The translations under genes were made by a program, and so were the position numbers. This document shows, one piece after another, positions 10,436 to 23,028 of a stretch of DNA of 64,000 bases. Within the stretch, counting starts at the first letter, position 1; every line of letters starts with the position of its first letter. The notes under the pieces were generated by a model that saw only the letters and a program-made list of their open reading frames with translations, had not been told where the DNA came from and made no database searches. The DNA is from Acridotheres tristis (lineage: Eukaryota; Chordata; Aves; Passeriformes; Sturnidae): the NCBI GenBank assembly GCA_037013685.1, contig CM072888.1:17222589-17286588 (forward strand), read 5' to 3'.

Positions 10436-12199
10436 TTATGTTGAGGTACAGGTATTGGATTGCACATCATATATATATCTATGTCCAAGTTAGCTTTTAC
10501 CTAGCAGTGTGGGCTTCATTTATGGTAAAGAGTGTCTGGGTGGGCTTGTTGGAGCCCATGTCACTGCTGTGCCTTCCCATACTGTCCTTTCAAAGTATCA
10601 CAGCATGTCCACGTCATCCCTGTTTGCACCATGAAGTCTTGCACAAATTAAGCTGAAGTGTTTACAAGATGCTTTCATCAATGAACTAACCTGCTTTTTT
10701 CAGCTCAAGTGGATAAGTTGAAGCCAGGTTTGGTTATACAACTCACATGGCAGATGTCACAGGCTCACTGCTGGATGTACAGCAAGTCCCAGCTCCTGGT
10801 CTCTGTTCCTCAGCTGCTCTGCTGGCTGTGCAGCCATATCTTTCCCCCTCCACTGCTTGGATCCATGCAGCAGGAGTGGGGCCAGGAAAGTGGTGGCGCT
10901 AGGAAGGTCATGGCACTGCTAATCCCATTGTGGCCAACAGTGCCAGGAGCCTTCCCGGCAGGTGTGTGCCTGTTGGGGAAGTTGGGTATTGGTTTGCCTA
11001 GCAGGCTGACCCTGCCTAAAAACACAGAGCTGGATGAGGCTATTTGTAGGGCTTAGAGATGTCTTGCTTTTACATCCCTCTCCATTGCTCCACATTATTA
11101 GACTCCGTTGACTTTTATGAAGGTCCTAAATTGCTACAGAAAACAGTGCTGTTTTCTGCTGGCTTAACTATTGCATTCCTTCAGGCTTGTTTTTCAGTGC
11201 TACACTTTACTGCCTGTTAAGTTAACTGGATTTTTATCTCCACTGCCTCTGAATGTCTTCTGTAAAAGTCCAAAGTAAGCCACAGCTTGCCCAGAGGAGT
11301 ATTCCAGGAGAGAAAAGGAAGAATTCAGGAACAATAATAATGTAACCCTGGCAATCCTGTTGCAAAATAATACTACAAAAACATTTAGACATGAAAGAGT
11401 GATTCCTCCCCACAGATATCTACCTAGAGTACGAAAAAAAAAGCTCCCCAGAGACTTGCTCCCTTAGAGGAGATTGCAAGTCTAGTTTATCCTCTGTAGA
11501 TGCAAGTGTACCTTACAGATAACTATGAGGTGTGAATTAATGGGGATGGTATTTTCTCCCATTCATTATTCCTCATTCTTTTGCCCCTAAATATTGGAGA
11601 AAAATGGATTATGTATCATTATACTCCCTTGGGTGTGAAAATTGCCCTTAACTGTGTTGAGGCAGCAATCTGCCCCTTCTTCCTGTCAGTCCCCAAACAA
11701 CCCCTGTTTGATGTGGGGACAGAGCAGAGATGCACAAAAGCAGTTGCCCTGGTAGCCCCAAGCAGCATGGGTTAGCAGTGAGCAAAGGTTATTCCCCATA
11801 CCCTCTCTTGTGGAGGATAAGGCTGAAATGCAAAATGGGCATTTGATGTCCTATCCTAGTGGTTTATCCTTCACAGTTCAAGGATACTGGGCTGTGTTCC
11901 TCCCTTGTTGGCTATAGTTTGCCTGAAGACTTTGCTAACTTTACCCTGAAATATGTTCCCACAGACTGTTTATGCTATTCTAAGCCAATTAAATGAAAGC
12001 ACTGCTAAGATGTTTGTGTTTCCTTGTTTAGCAGCCACTGGGCTCTTTATGCTACAGCACGAGCCAGGGCTGCTTTGGGAAGGGACTTACTGTGCCCACA
12101 CAGAGTTGATCCCACCAGAGCCCAGCCCAAGGCACAGAAGAGACACAGAGTACCCTTTACAAGGCTTGCTGAATGAGAGACTGGAGTTTTGAGAGAGAG

Positions 12200-12211
12200 A
12201 TCTATATAGAT
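12200..12211. repeat. Perfect 12-bp palindrome ATCTATATAGAT
   Basis: The 12 bases equal their own reverse complement and follow a GA-repeat (about 12191-12199). Probably a by-product of simple sequence. Confidence 0.7.
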
Positions 12212-15200
12212 TGTGAGCATTTTCTGACAATTTGAATAGTTTGGGGTAGTGAGTGTTGAATGAAGGTCTCCCAACGCTGCTTTAATAGCCACAGTTTGCT
12301 GTGGTGAAACTAAGGCTAATGGAGAGTGTTTGGACCACTTGTGGGGCTAAATGTGGCAGACAGTTTTAATTTTCTTTTATCAGAAGTTACTTGTGAGCTA
12401 ATATTGGGGGCTGATGCAACCTGGAGGCAGCTTGCAGGGAAGTGGAAATATCTCCTGTTTGCTCTTCAGTGTCTGTTTGGTCATCAGCTGGGTGATTTAT
12501 GTGAAGAGGAATAAAAGATGGGTTCTGGTAGTGAAACTTAGGGAGCAGCCAGAAGTACGACTGAAGCTCTTGTTTTATTTCACAGGAATATGAAGGATTC
12601 ATTACTTCACAGAGCAAATAATGTATTTTTTTTGCCGAACAAGTAATAAATGATGAGGAGGAAGAAAGATCTTTAAATATCAATGGACTCTGTTCATGGT
12701 CATCTTGCATCACATGGAAGAAAAGACAAAAATTCGTGTAGGAGTTTCAAGAACATTCAGGTAAACAAAAACTTGATGCAGGGATACAACCAAGGATAGT
12801 CCAAAACCAAGGCCAGACCTCAAATTAATGTTCCTGGAGATGTAGAGGGGCTGTCATGATATTTTATTCTTTTCTGCTTCTGATAGAAGAGCAAGAATTC
12901 TTCTTGAAGGACAGGGCAATTTCTGTTGCCAAGCACACTATCCTGAGTAACAGGAATGAGACCTAAATCCGAAGATTTTTTTCTTTGGTTTTGTATGTTT
13001 GATAGCTTCTAATCCCTTAACACTGGCTTGCTTTGTGTGTTTTGGTTTTTAATTGCATCTCTCTGAATTAGTTACTAAAATGATTAAAAAAGACAACTGA
13101 ATGTATCTGTTAGTCATGAATATTAGGGTTCATAGAACAGGTGTTCTGAGTCTTTCAGGGAAACTGCAATAGTTTTTGGCTGAGAGGGTATGGTTTCAGT
13201 TCAAATAAAGAGGAGGAGGACACTGGCTGAATGAAGACACTGTTGTAATCTTATGCATTGATGGATTTCATGAGCTCGGTATACAGGACTAGGAAAGTGC
13301 CTTTCCCTTGTGTAAAGAGACTATAATTGCATTTAAGCAAGTTAAAATATTAATTCAGCAGATGTGTGCCTTGAGATACCAAACTACTTTCTGGAAAGGA
13401 GCAATCAATAGCTGATAATATGAGAAATGGTTATTTTCAAATATTTAAGAGCTATTCAAGAGCCAGATGTGCATTAGTTTAGCAATACCCTGGCAGATCA
13501 GGTTGACTTTTTAACTCACAGAATGTGGATAGTAACAGATGGTGTCCAGTTAAGCTGAGTGGCCCATTTCCATCCTGCTGTCTCCAACTTGATAATTGTG
13601 ATAATTAGACATCTTCTAACTTTAAATATCCTCAGATTTATCTCATCATATATTTCCTGCCATTCAGCCCACTCCTGGATGGAGTATTCTGCAGTTTAAA
13701 TGCTGAAGGAATTTTACTCCTATCACATCTTGAAACTGTTAATAAAAACTATTATTATGAGACTTTTCTACTTATTCCAGAAGTCTCTTTGTAAAGATGT
13801 CTTCTGTCTTCAGTGAAACAAAGAGCAGTGATTGGTGGCAGGCAGAGCATTCAGGTGACTGACCTGTGTTTAAACTACTGTTGTCACTTTTGTGCGAAGC
13901 TCTGTGATTATGGGAATGGAATGAAAGCCCAGGATACTTCAGGAAATAAATGCTGCTTTCTCTCTGTAGAGCAATTAATTCACCAGCTACCTGGGAGAGG
14001 ACACTCTGCCCTTGGACTTCCTGCCATATGGAGGACAACAAGCTGGCCAGACTCCAGCTAGGGCAAAAATTGCTACTTTGAGAGCTGTTTTCTGAAGCAC
14101 CTTGTAAGATGCCCCTGATACTGAGGCTTGCAAGTCAATTTGGTGCCTTGAAAATTGTGCTGATTGGTCATAATGTGTGTGTAGCAACAATCTGAGGATT
14201 AGGGATGCCCCTGTCTTGTTTCTTCATTGTCTTTAGAGAGACCTAAGCAGATACCTGAGGCTCAGCATCTGATTTTTAGGTAAGAGAACATAGATAATTT
14301 TGAAAACTCAGTTGCATGTCCAGTTTACCACTGAGAACTAGACCGTGGGTGGGCTGATTCCTGCAGCTCAAGAAGGCTGTGAAGACCTGAACTCACTCTC
14401 TCCAGGTGTCAGCTCAATCTCTTCATCTCTTGGAATTGAGTAAGACCTTTCCCAGATGCTTTTTGTACTAAAAATTTAAACTCTTCTAAATTGCAGAGTA
14501 GAGAGAAGAATAGTCACTACCCATCAACCTGAGTCCTATCCCAAGAATGTAGGCGGCATGTTACATGGTTTTAGTATTGTACTTCAATTTTTTCTAGCTT
14601 CTCCATACTCTGAAGACGGTCTGTTGCCATGTGGCCTTTGCAGAGCAGGCTGACCCTGGTCCTGTGCCAGGCTCCATGAGTGCAGCTCAGCCTTCCTGTC
14701 AAATTCCATTGTCATTCAATGGCAAACTGGTGCTGCTGTGCCCAGTGAGGTAGGACAGAAAATTCTTCTTCCTTACACTGGTAAGAAGCACAGCACGTGT
14801 ACGTTTTGTACCATATTGCAACTGCAAAGGGGGAGTTGAAATGACTGATGGAGCTTCTCTTGGTGCTACTGATGATTTCTCTGTCCTTGAAGTTTAGGAC
14901 TCCTTCCTTGAAGCTTTTCAATAAGAGCTACTGCAGACTTGACACATTGGCATTAATTTAGTCTTCACAGAGGAACACAGAACACGCTTTACAGATGTGC
15001 AAAACACACTAGCTGGAGCTGCTTCTGCTCTAAGTCTCTAATAATTCTCCTTGGGACAGAAGAAAATTATTAAAAACCTGTGCTCCTGAATCCTTTCCCT
15101 GCCTCTGTCCTATGGTGTGAGCATATTACTGAAACCCACAGAGCTGGTGAGTTGCAAATTCCTTGACCAGGGCACTTAGTTTGGATGGCTCTGCTCCCTC

Positions 15201-16088
15201 TGAGTTATTCAAGCAGCTGCCACCAGCAGGGATATGTGGAATGAGTAGCCCATAGTGTGGCATTTCTGGAATATACTGCAACCAATTATAAGACTGATGG
15301 AAGAAATTACTTTTTTTTCCTAGGCTACAGAATTCAGAGAAATAAATATTCAGGCTCTGTAGCTGCAAGTAAGCCCAAGGGCAAGGTCAAATGTAAACAT
15401 TTCAGTGACTTTTTGGTTGACCTGTGATGGCCTTTTCAGCCTTCTAGCATATAAGAGTCATCGGGCTTCTGGCCAGAGTATTGGGTTGTGCTTAGAGCTC
15501 ATGTTATTTCTTCCCTGAGGCAAGATATTGTGCTTTGTGGTTATTCTACTGTAAAGGTCAAGCTGCTGAGGCATTAAATGCATCCCTCCTTTTCTTGTAT
15601 TAGCTGTTTTCTCTTTTAGGTCTGTTTCCACATTTGGGGTTTGTGCTTTCCCTGGGTAGTCACAATGAGTCTACTTCATAAGCAAGTTACACACCTAATG
15701 TACTCTCATTCTGTCTATTTTCTTCCTCTGGTTTCACCAACTGTTTCCAATCTTGCACATTGATATCCCCAGGAAGGCAGTCTTAGTAGGCAAATAAATT
15801 AAATTGAGTGGCAATGCTTGACACCAAGTTTATGGACAATTGGTGATTAAGTTACCTCTGAGAAGCATTGACTCCCAAAGAGAGGCACAATATATTGCAA
15901 ATATGCTCTAGCCTTCTTCAAGAAATTTTCATGTAGAGAGAGAATTATAGGATCATAACTAATGCCTTATGATTAGCTAAAAGTTTGCCTTTCAAAGAAC
16001 AGGATCTCAGCAGAAAGATAATATGGCTGGAAGTAAAATTATTGTGCTATTTTAGGGGTGTTGGAGTGGTGGTGGTTTGTTCAGGACT

Positions 16089-16136
16089 CTTTTTTTTTCT
16101 GGTTTTTTTGTTGTTGTTTGGTTGGTTGGTTAGGGG
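16089..16136. repeat. T/G-rich low-complexity tract
   Basis: T9, then T7, then TTG and TTGG repeats. Same character as the tracts at 312, 1942, 42059 and 47640. Confidence 0.7.
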
Positions 16137-17499
16137 CATGATGGATGGAAAAGTTTAATTTATTTAGACATTTAATATACAATGTGGGAGATGATGCTGT
16201 TGAGATCTTGGAGTAAATTTGGGACTGCCAGCACAGCCAGGATATAGTGACAGTCAGGATTTGGTTGTTAACCATGTATGGCCAGCAAGTCTCTCTGCGA
16301 GGCTGGCTTCATTTTCTATAACATTCAAAATGAACCAGGAAATGTGGATTTTATTAAGGGGCTTATATGTTTTCCTCCATTCTCTGAAGTTAATATGAGG
16401 GATGTCATCCTTGTCTTTTCCTGCAGTCTGGCCAGGGTATAAGGAAAATGATTAGGCTACTGTCAGTCCACCTTTTCTAACTCTTCAAAGCAGAATCACG
16501 TGTATGGTGTCAAGCTCCCAACCTGTAATCTTATGATTAGACATAGCAGGATTACTTGTAGTTCCATTTGCTATTCAGAAGTTTACAGTTTTAAGACTGA
16601 ATGGCTGAATTTCTTTAGCCTTGAGTTCTGATTCTGCAAACAGTTCTTATCGAAAGGGGATTTTGTGCAGGTCAGGAACTTGATTTACTTTTCTGTCGTT
16701 TAGTATAACCCTGAAAGCTGCCTTGATGATTATGGCCTTGTGATACAACAAAGGGCAGCAAGTGAACTTTTCTTTTTTATGTTGGTTTTTGCTTTGGATT
16801 TTATTTTGGCTCATTTCCTAGAAGCTAGTAGCTCAAATTGGTTTGGGAATTACTAAAAGACTGCCTTAGTGCTCTAAGCACCAAAATCTCAGTCCAGCAA
16901 AACTCTTATGTGTAGATTTAACTTTAGACATGGTTTTTAGATTCCATCATGCAAAATGGACTTTTGGGAACACATGAGGATTTTATGCAACTCCAGCCAC
17001 ATTTAGGGGCCACTGGAAGTGGTGTATTTCATGACCCATGGCAGTGCTTCTTTCCCTGAAGATGAGGAGTGGGACACAATTTTAGCTAGGAGGTTTGTTG
17101 TTCTAACAGGATTTCTCCAGTATTTAGGATTGAAGGGTGCTTTTGTCCCTAAGTGTGCTGTTTGTTGGCAGTGTGGCTAATGCAGCTGTCTCCAGCTCAC
17201 CAGTGTATGAATGAGAGAAGCTTGGAAGTGGTTTATGCTCACTCAGACAGCAGCTCTGAGACAAGAGAGAAAGAAAGAAAGGAAACATGCTGTTGCTTTG
17301 CACACAGATTAAAAAGCTGCTGCGGACTCTTCTGCCCAGTACAGGACATGGCAGTCTGAAAAAGAAGAAATAAAAGTAGTGTGGGATTTGGTTTCATTTC
17401 AGCTGGTGCCAAAATCAGTATTTGTAACTGAATGAATGATAGCAGCTCTTATATTCCTGCAGAACTCATTGGGATGAGAGATTTGAAAACATGTGCTCC

Positions 17500-17615
17500 T
17501 TTTGCTTTGCTTAATAAAACTCAGGTCACAGCATCTCTCAGAGCTTCAGTTTCTCACAAAATGAAGGGGAGACAATATTATTTATTCCATTTATGTGGTC
17601 TTTTGGGTTGGACTT
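17500..17615 (+). repeat. MIR-type SINE relic (forward orientation)
   Basis: The run aactcaggtcacagcatctctcagagcttcagtttctcacaaaatgaaggggagacaatattattta follows the MIR pattern. In that pattern 'caagtcacttaacctctcagagcctcagtttcctcatctgtaaaatggggataataatattta' is the best-preserved part. This is the clearest MIR in the window. The ends are approximate. Confidence 0.6.
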
Positions 17616-18429
17616 ACCCTCCATGACAGGAGTTAATCATGTGGCAGTCTCTCTGTAGGTAATAGAGACAGAAGAACCTCCAGAGAGCCAATGAGCCCAG
17701 CTGAGACCTGAATTGCTCTCTGGAGTTTCATCTCTGTCAAGTGACTAAAGGAGACATTTAAGCAAAGGCACATACCTTTTAGGTGGCTTGATTAAATGCC
17801 TGCAGGACAGCAGAATGAAACAAGTTCTCCTGAGCTACAGATGGTACTGAATTTACATGGCCTGAAGTATTTTCACTGGCTATGCTGGAATTTTGCAAGT
17901 GTAATACACCACAGTCCCTTTTCTTCGAGGCACAAAGATGTAGCACTGTCCACATGATTAATCTCTCCTAGTAGCCTGTGGTTTCTGGAAGCTTATGCTA
18001 AAATTGTCATAAGGAAGAAAATTCTTTTCTATTAACATGCAAGCAGCATTGCATTCCCAAGTTCTAGGTGTCATTTGGGGTCATTAAACTGCTCTTCTGC
18101 TGCAAATTTGGGGAAATTAGTGACTGACCTCATGCAAAACCAGAACTGGGATATTAGAAATCATAATTTGTAATCAAGCAGTGCCCTGAGAACTGCAGCT
18201 AATTAAAAGGTGTTTTTCTTGGAGAGGGTTTGTTATTGTTGTTTTAGCTTTTTGTTTAAAGAGTCTGAAGTCTATTTCTTTCGGGAAGGCTTGCATAAGC
18301 ACTTTCTAACCATTATAATGTCATTATATATGGGATTCATTACATTAGAAACATTAGGGGAGATTAAAAAGGATCTATTGGAGGCATTGGCTGAAAAAGA
18401 AAAGATAAAGACTAGTTGCAGTTTGAGCG
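17616..18429. other. Unique non-coding sequence
   Basis: No repeat or exon recognised. A lysine- and glutamate-rich open stretch at about 18345-18410 is not bounded by splice sites. Confidence 0.45.
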
Positions 18430-18575
18430 TTTATTACGTGACTTGAAACAAATGTTGAAATATTGTATTTAAGCTAAATGTGTTTGTCAGAGGTAGCATT
18501 AGGAGGGAAAGCAAAGAAGCAAAAACCACTCTCACCACTAAAGAAAAAAATCACAATGGTTGGGAACAGTGTGTT

Positions 18576-18591
18576 AATTAGCAAACTAATT
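18576..18591. promoter_or_regulatory. Inverted pair of homeodomain TAAT sites
   Basis: AATTAG, a four-base spacer (CAAA), then CTAATT: a perfect 6-bp inverted repeat. Paired-class and other homeodomain dimers bind inverted TAAT half sites. Those dimers usually prefer 2-3 base spacing, so the specific factor class is uncertain. Confidence 0.35.
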
Positions 18592-18674
18592 TCCTTGTAC
18601 TCTAAGTGCATTACAAGTTTTAAATGCTTTTCCAATGGATGGTATCAATTGCATTTTGCTCCTTGAATGTAATT

Positions 18675-18688
18675 GTTTCCATGGCAAT
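18675..18688. promoter_or_regulatory. RFX X-box-like site GTTTCCATGGCAAT
   Basis: The 14 bases match the RFX X-box (GTTRCC, 0-3 bases, RGYAAC) apart from one position in each half. A CCATGG core joins two imperfect half sites. RFX factors drive ciliary and neuronal genes. One isolated site is weak evidence, but its position inside a conserved-looking block adds some weight. Confidence 0.35.
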
Positions 18689-18840
18689 GCTGAGTACTGC
18701 TGTACACGGATTATGTCTGTAAATCCTTCCAGTCATTTATGGGAAGTCTGTATTAGTTTGGCAGCTGACCTATATTCAGGTTATATTTTCCTTTTGTTGC
18801 AGTGGTTTTACAAGCAAAGGAACAAAAAGAGAAGTCACTG

Positions 18841-18932
18841 GAACAGGGCCAGTTCCTCAGTCCATCCCATTTGGCTTCATTTCACTGATTTTAGTGGATC
18901 TGTGCTGCATTACATCAGTTGCTGCCCTGTTC
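18841..18932. mobile_element. Ancient palindromic amniote repeat, 92 bp, with 9-bp terminal inverted repeats
   Basis: GAACAGGGC at 18841-18849 is matched exactly by GCCCTGTTC at 18924-18932. The inside keeps the order of an old palindromic repeat common in reptiles and birds: a 'gggccagatcctcag' arm, 'tttggctt', a centre like 'tccattgatttcaatgga' (here ttcactgattttagtgga), 'ctgtgctg', then 'ttacatcag'. It probably derives from a MITE-like DNA element. I give no family name because I cannot verify it. It has no coding capacity. Confidence 0.62.
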
Positions 18933-20792
18933 TTATTAATATCTTCTTTATATATGCAGGAAAAAGAGCCACAAATGCCATCTCCCTGCTAATAGGCCGT
19001 TGTTCAGGTCACTTGTAATTTGCTGGTTGTGAGATGCTATCAAGTAACCTCTTATTCCTCAGGGAGAGCAGGTACTGCCAGGGCACTACTGTAGAGCTGC
19101 TGGCCAGGGCTGGGCAGCTGGAAAGGATCAAGAGGGGACAATTGCCAGCACAGGGCAGTAGGCACTGATTGCAGGGTGACCTCAGCGTGCTGTTTGTGTG
19201 AGAAAAGTCAAACACGAAAAGGAGTAACACACCAACAAGTTCTGGTCTCTTCTAGGTTAAAGCAGCAGCACATCTCTTTTTCTCTGCCAGCTGTGCCTTT
19301 TCTCCTTGACTTTTTCACAAGGTGCTGTAAATACAGCTTGCTCAGAATCTCTTTACCTTTGCCATGTAAATTAGAATCTTTGTTTTTGTCATTCCAGTAT
19401 GAGAAAGAATAGTCTGTCTTCAATAATTCTCTCAAATCTGGGTTAACAATACTTAGTCTAAAGACAAATGAGAGGCAGCATTGTCTAAGGCCATTACTCT
19501 GGTCTCTCTAACTCAACTCTAGCCAGGTGTTGTTAGCTCTTGTGATACTTGGGACTGATAGGCAGTGAAGAGTGGTTGGGAAAATGAAATTTTGGTTCAG
19601 CAGTCAACAGGGTTGTTTAGCTGTTTTAGAAGAATGGAGAGATTACACCTGTAAGAACAGGCAGCTGCTGGCACCACCTTTGATTACTTACACATAAGAA
19701 AAGCGAGGAGAAATAAGTTCCTGTGTTTTCCTACTCATTGCACAGAGATTTCCTTCCACTCCTTCATCCCCCTCAGTGTGTCTTGCTGGGCTGACTCACT
19801 GGACTTCACTCTGATTCCTTTGCCCTGTCATGCACAGACATCCTCGTTTGCACTGTACATACACACCTGCACACACATTCTGTGCACACCTGGCAGGAAT
19901 TTCGGTTGAGGCTGTTTTTCCTGGACTTTGGGGCTATTCAGAGATTTATCTCTAGGTGTGACTTGGAGCCTGTTAAGGTACTGAAGAAGTGACATATTTT
20001 CTTCACTGAAAGGGATGCTAACCATATCATCCAGACCTGCATTGCACTCATGCTCTCATGAGGCTAGAGGAATCAAATACCTTACAGACTCCCTTACTGA
20101 TCAGCTTGGTGAACCTCACTCTCCAAAAACTTGGTTTCTTTCAAAAAACTTTGCAAGTTCTGTTCCCAGCAGGAGGTTTCAGGGTCTGTGTCTGAGAAAT
20201 CTGAGATTTAGGAGAAACAGAGATAATATATTTAGAATTTCAGGAAGAGAAGTTTTTGAGGGATTGAAGTTAAACTTGTACACATAACATGGAACATTTC
20301 AAGCTCCTGAAAGAGATGACCTGAGGTATTAATGTATGAGGGACTGTGATGATGAGCTAGAAGCATCTATTCCAAATCTCTTTGAGTTTTAATCTGGGGC
20401 AGATGAGAATGTGGGAGAAAAAAAGAAGATTTAAAAATAGCTGTGTGCCTCTTGCTGTCAATTCACTCTGCAGGAAATCAGAACAATATTCAGGAAATAG
20501 TATAACTCCCAGAAAAGCCTCTTGTTTCTAAGCAAAGACAGTTTGGTCTTATCCACGCTGAGGAGCAAATGGGATTGACAAGCATGTAAAAGAATTGAGA
20601 CAGAAAGTGTGAAACTGTGTTTGAAAGCAGAGAGAAGCTTAGAGACAATGTTAGTTTCGGTGTGATTGAGAAAGGAGAAGGGGGGAGAGGGTGGAGAAGG
20701 GTGTTCCTTGAAGGAATTGGGTCTGCATTTGGCAAAAGTAGTGAGCACCTGAGAAAGACGAAAGAATTCCAGGCTAAAAGCTAGACTTCTGT

Positions 20793-20808
20793 AAAAAAAA
20801 AAAAAAAA
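20793..20808. repeat. A16 homopolymer with CA-rich flank
   Basis: Sixteen A residues, then caacccaaaaaaaccaaccc-type sequence to about 20850. The plus-strand sense is opposite to the T/G tracts, so this is the same kind of tract on the other strand. No retropseudogene body lies upstream that I can recognise. Confidence 0.75.
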
Positions 20809-22786
20809 CAACCCAAAAAAACCAACCCACCCAAATAAACAAAAATAAATAGCAAAAGAAGTTGCTGCATACCATTAAACACCCACTTTGCATCACTTCC
20901 ATGAGTGAGTGCATGAGGACAGGGAGCCTGAGCAAAGCAGTGGGAGGAAAGTCCCACAGGCCAAACACAACCAACCCTCATGAAATAATTCTCTGGCTGA
21001 ACAGTTGAATTCCTCACTGACTTCAGATAGGAAGCAACTCGACTGAGAGCTAAAGGTTTCATTTCCAAAACTGCCTTGCATGGCAGCGGTAGCTTGTCCA
21101 TACACAAGCCTTTCATTGCAATAGCACCAAACACACACGAATCTGTCTCTTTCCTCCTGGGCTTGGATGAGTTTTTAATTTTGTTTGTTTCTTTTTAAAA
21201 GCCAGAACAAAATCTGCATGTTTGTTTTGTCCTCTATGGTGAGATTTCTGTCAGTCTGACAAAAACTTTGCATACTTTTTAGGAGGTCTTTGTGATTTCT
21301 AGGAAAGGAAAAGCCACCCCTTATGAAGCTCTCCCCTATTCCCTCATCAAAGGCGAAGGCATTTGGTGTTTAGGTAACTTTCAGACCCATAAATACCACT
21401 CAATAAAAAATTCTTGGACAGAAATGAAAAAATTAGGTGGTTTTTTTGGTTAGAAGTGAGTAATGCTATACCTTTCAAACTTCAGCTCTGCTTCACTGAA
21501 GAGTATCTGAGTGGTAACACAGACCTGTGCCTGCAGAGCAGGTCATGCCTGAGCTGTAGCCAGAGCTGCAGCATCTGCTGAGGCCCAAACAGCACCCGTG
21601 AGATTTGGTTTCTAGGGCTGAAAGCTTAATCTTCTAGTGTATGACCAGCTCCTTTGTTCCTTCTGTCATCCTCAAAGCTAAAAGAACCCACCTGCTGCTT
21701 TGTACACCTGCCTCGCTCCCTCTGAGAAATGACACCCTCAAATCTTGCCCTTTGCTTCCTCCTGGGCATCTTTCTGTTCAGGATTCTCAGGTAGTATTGG
21801 GAAATAGGAAAAACCTCGGCACAGCAGAAAGGATTTGCATGCAGAGAAGCTGCTTTTGTGAACAGGATGAGCTCATCCAAAACTCTGTCTTGTGAGCGTG
21901 TAACTTACTGCTTACAAATATTAAATAGTGGTGATTTTAGGCATGCCATCAGTCTTTCTTTGGCTAAAATAAAAAAGAAGAAAGGTTTTGTTATTTTTCA
22001 ACTTGGTTATTCTCTTGATTTGAGTGTGCTCAGCCATCTGTTGAGGGCACAAAAAGACAGAAGCAAGTAATTAAGCAGACCAGTTACACTCAAATAACAA
22101 ATAATTGAGATTAAGTGTTTAGTGACAGTTAATAGTCTGAAAGTAATTTCTCATAGGTAGCGAGTGCTTGTGAAAAAATTATGTACTTATGAGGGAAAGG
22201 CTGGCTTCTCTATAAAAGGCAAATGAGAAATAAGGTATCAGATCTGGGAAATGAATTTTTGGGACTTTTCTCACCCTGCTGTGATGGTCTGAAAGTTTCA
22301 CTAGACCTGCAGGCACTCTTGAGTATTCAGCAGAGATCTGTACACTTATTAAATGAGTTGCTCTTGCTTTTTAGATGTTGTCCTTTCCCAGTGCTCCTGG
22401 AAGGAGCACACACCCCAGGGTTATTGAAGACATATTACGTCAAAAAGTGAAGTCAGGGGAAAAGTGCTGCTCATAGAGTGAATTCCCAGCTCCGTTAAAA
22501 TCCAAGGCAATTTTGCTTTTGTTCAGTATTTTCTGAAAAAGAGTCCATTTAGGAAGCTACATCCCCCAGAAACTTACATTAAATGTAAAAAATTATAGGG
22601 TAGGTTGAATGCTGAACCTTAAGTTTAGAAACAAGCAAAAAGGGCAGCAGATAGCCAACACTTCTGTGCCTTCCCAAAAGCCTTATTTTCCCAATAGCGT
22701 GTGTTTTATTGAAACTGGCATAAAGCACAACCTTGAATGGGCTTTTTACATGAAGTAGTTGGAATAAAAGGATGTCTAGGGTTGTG

Positions 22787-22800
22787 TTTTTTTTTTTTTT
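22787..22800. repeat. T14 homopolymer
   Basis: Fourteen T residues. No recognised retroelement body lies next to it on the minus strand. Confidence 0.8.
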
Positions 22801-23000
22801 AAATAGTCCTTTTTGGTAAAGCAAGCCATTGTGTCATCCAGTTTTTTCAGAGTGGATGTTAAATATTATTGTGGGTCTCTGCATAGCAGCATCATTGTGA
22901 CTTTGTCCAGAATGTCCCAGTAAAACTGGCTGTGATTTCTTAATTACTTTTTTTCGCAAATTTACCCATCCTTAGGTTCAGAGCTGCTGGTAATATCAGG

Positions 23001-23028
23001 GAAGGAAGGAAGGACAGACAGACGGACC
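23001..23028. repeat. GAAG / GACA tetranucleotide microsatellite
   Basis: Three GAAG units run into GACA/GACG units on the plus strand. A short, imperfect compound microsatellite. Confidence 0.8.

Larger units (their letters stand above)
10440..17495. other. Unique non-coding sequence, no gene seen
   Basis: Seven kb without a convincing exon. It contains a GC-rich patch at about 10780-11040, a 12-bp perfect palindrome at 12200-12211, TAAT-bearing stretches near 13590-13640, and a T/G-rich tract at 16089-16136. The 108-117-codon open frames around 10709-11056 and 12387-12713 overlap frames on the opposite strand and look random. Confidence 0.5.
18430..18720. promoter_or_regulatory. Possible conserved enhancer block with paired homeodomain and X-box-like sites
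   Basis: The block includes attacgtgactt at its start, an inverted pair of TAAT sites (AATTAG at 18576-18581 and CTAATT at 18586-18591, four bases apart), several caatt/attg words and an RFX X-box-like site at 18675-18688. The density of intact-looking motifs in otherwise drifting DNA suggests constraint. Conservation was not tested, so the function is inferred. Confidence 0.33.

Noticed and set aside
13840..13925. Possible MIR-like stretch
   Set aside because: Only isolated words resemble MIR and the order is not continuous; below what I can support.
18345..18410. Lys/Glu-rich helical-looking open stretch
   Set aside because: No donor follows and no acceptor precedes it in a usable position; A-rich sequence gives Lys and Glu codons by chance.
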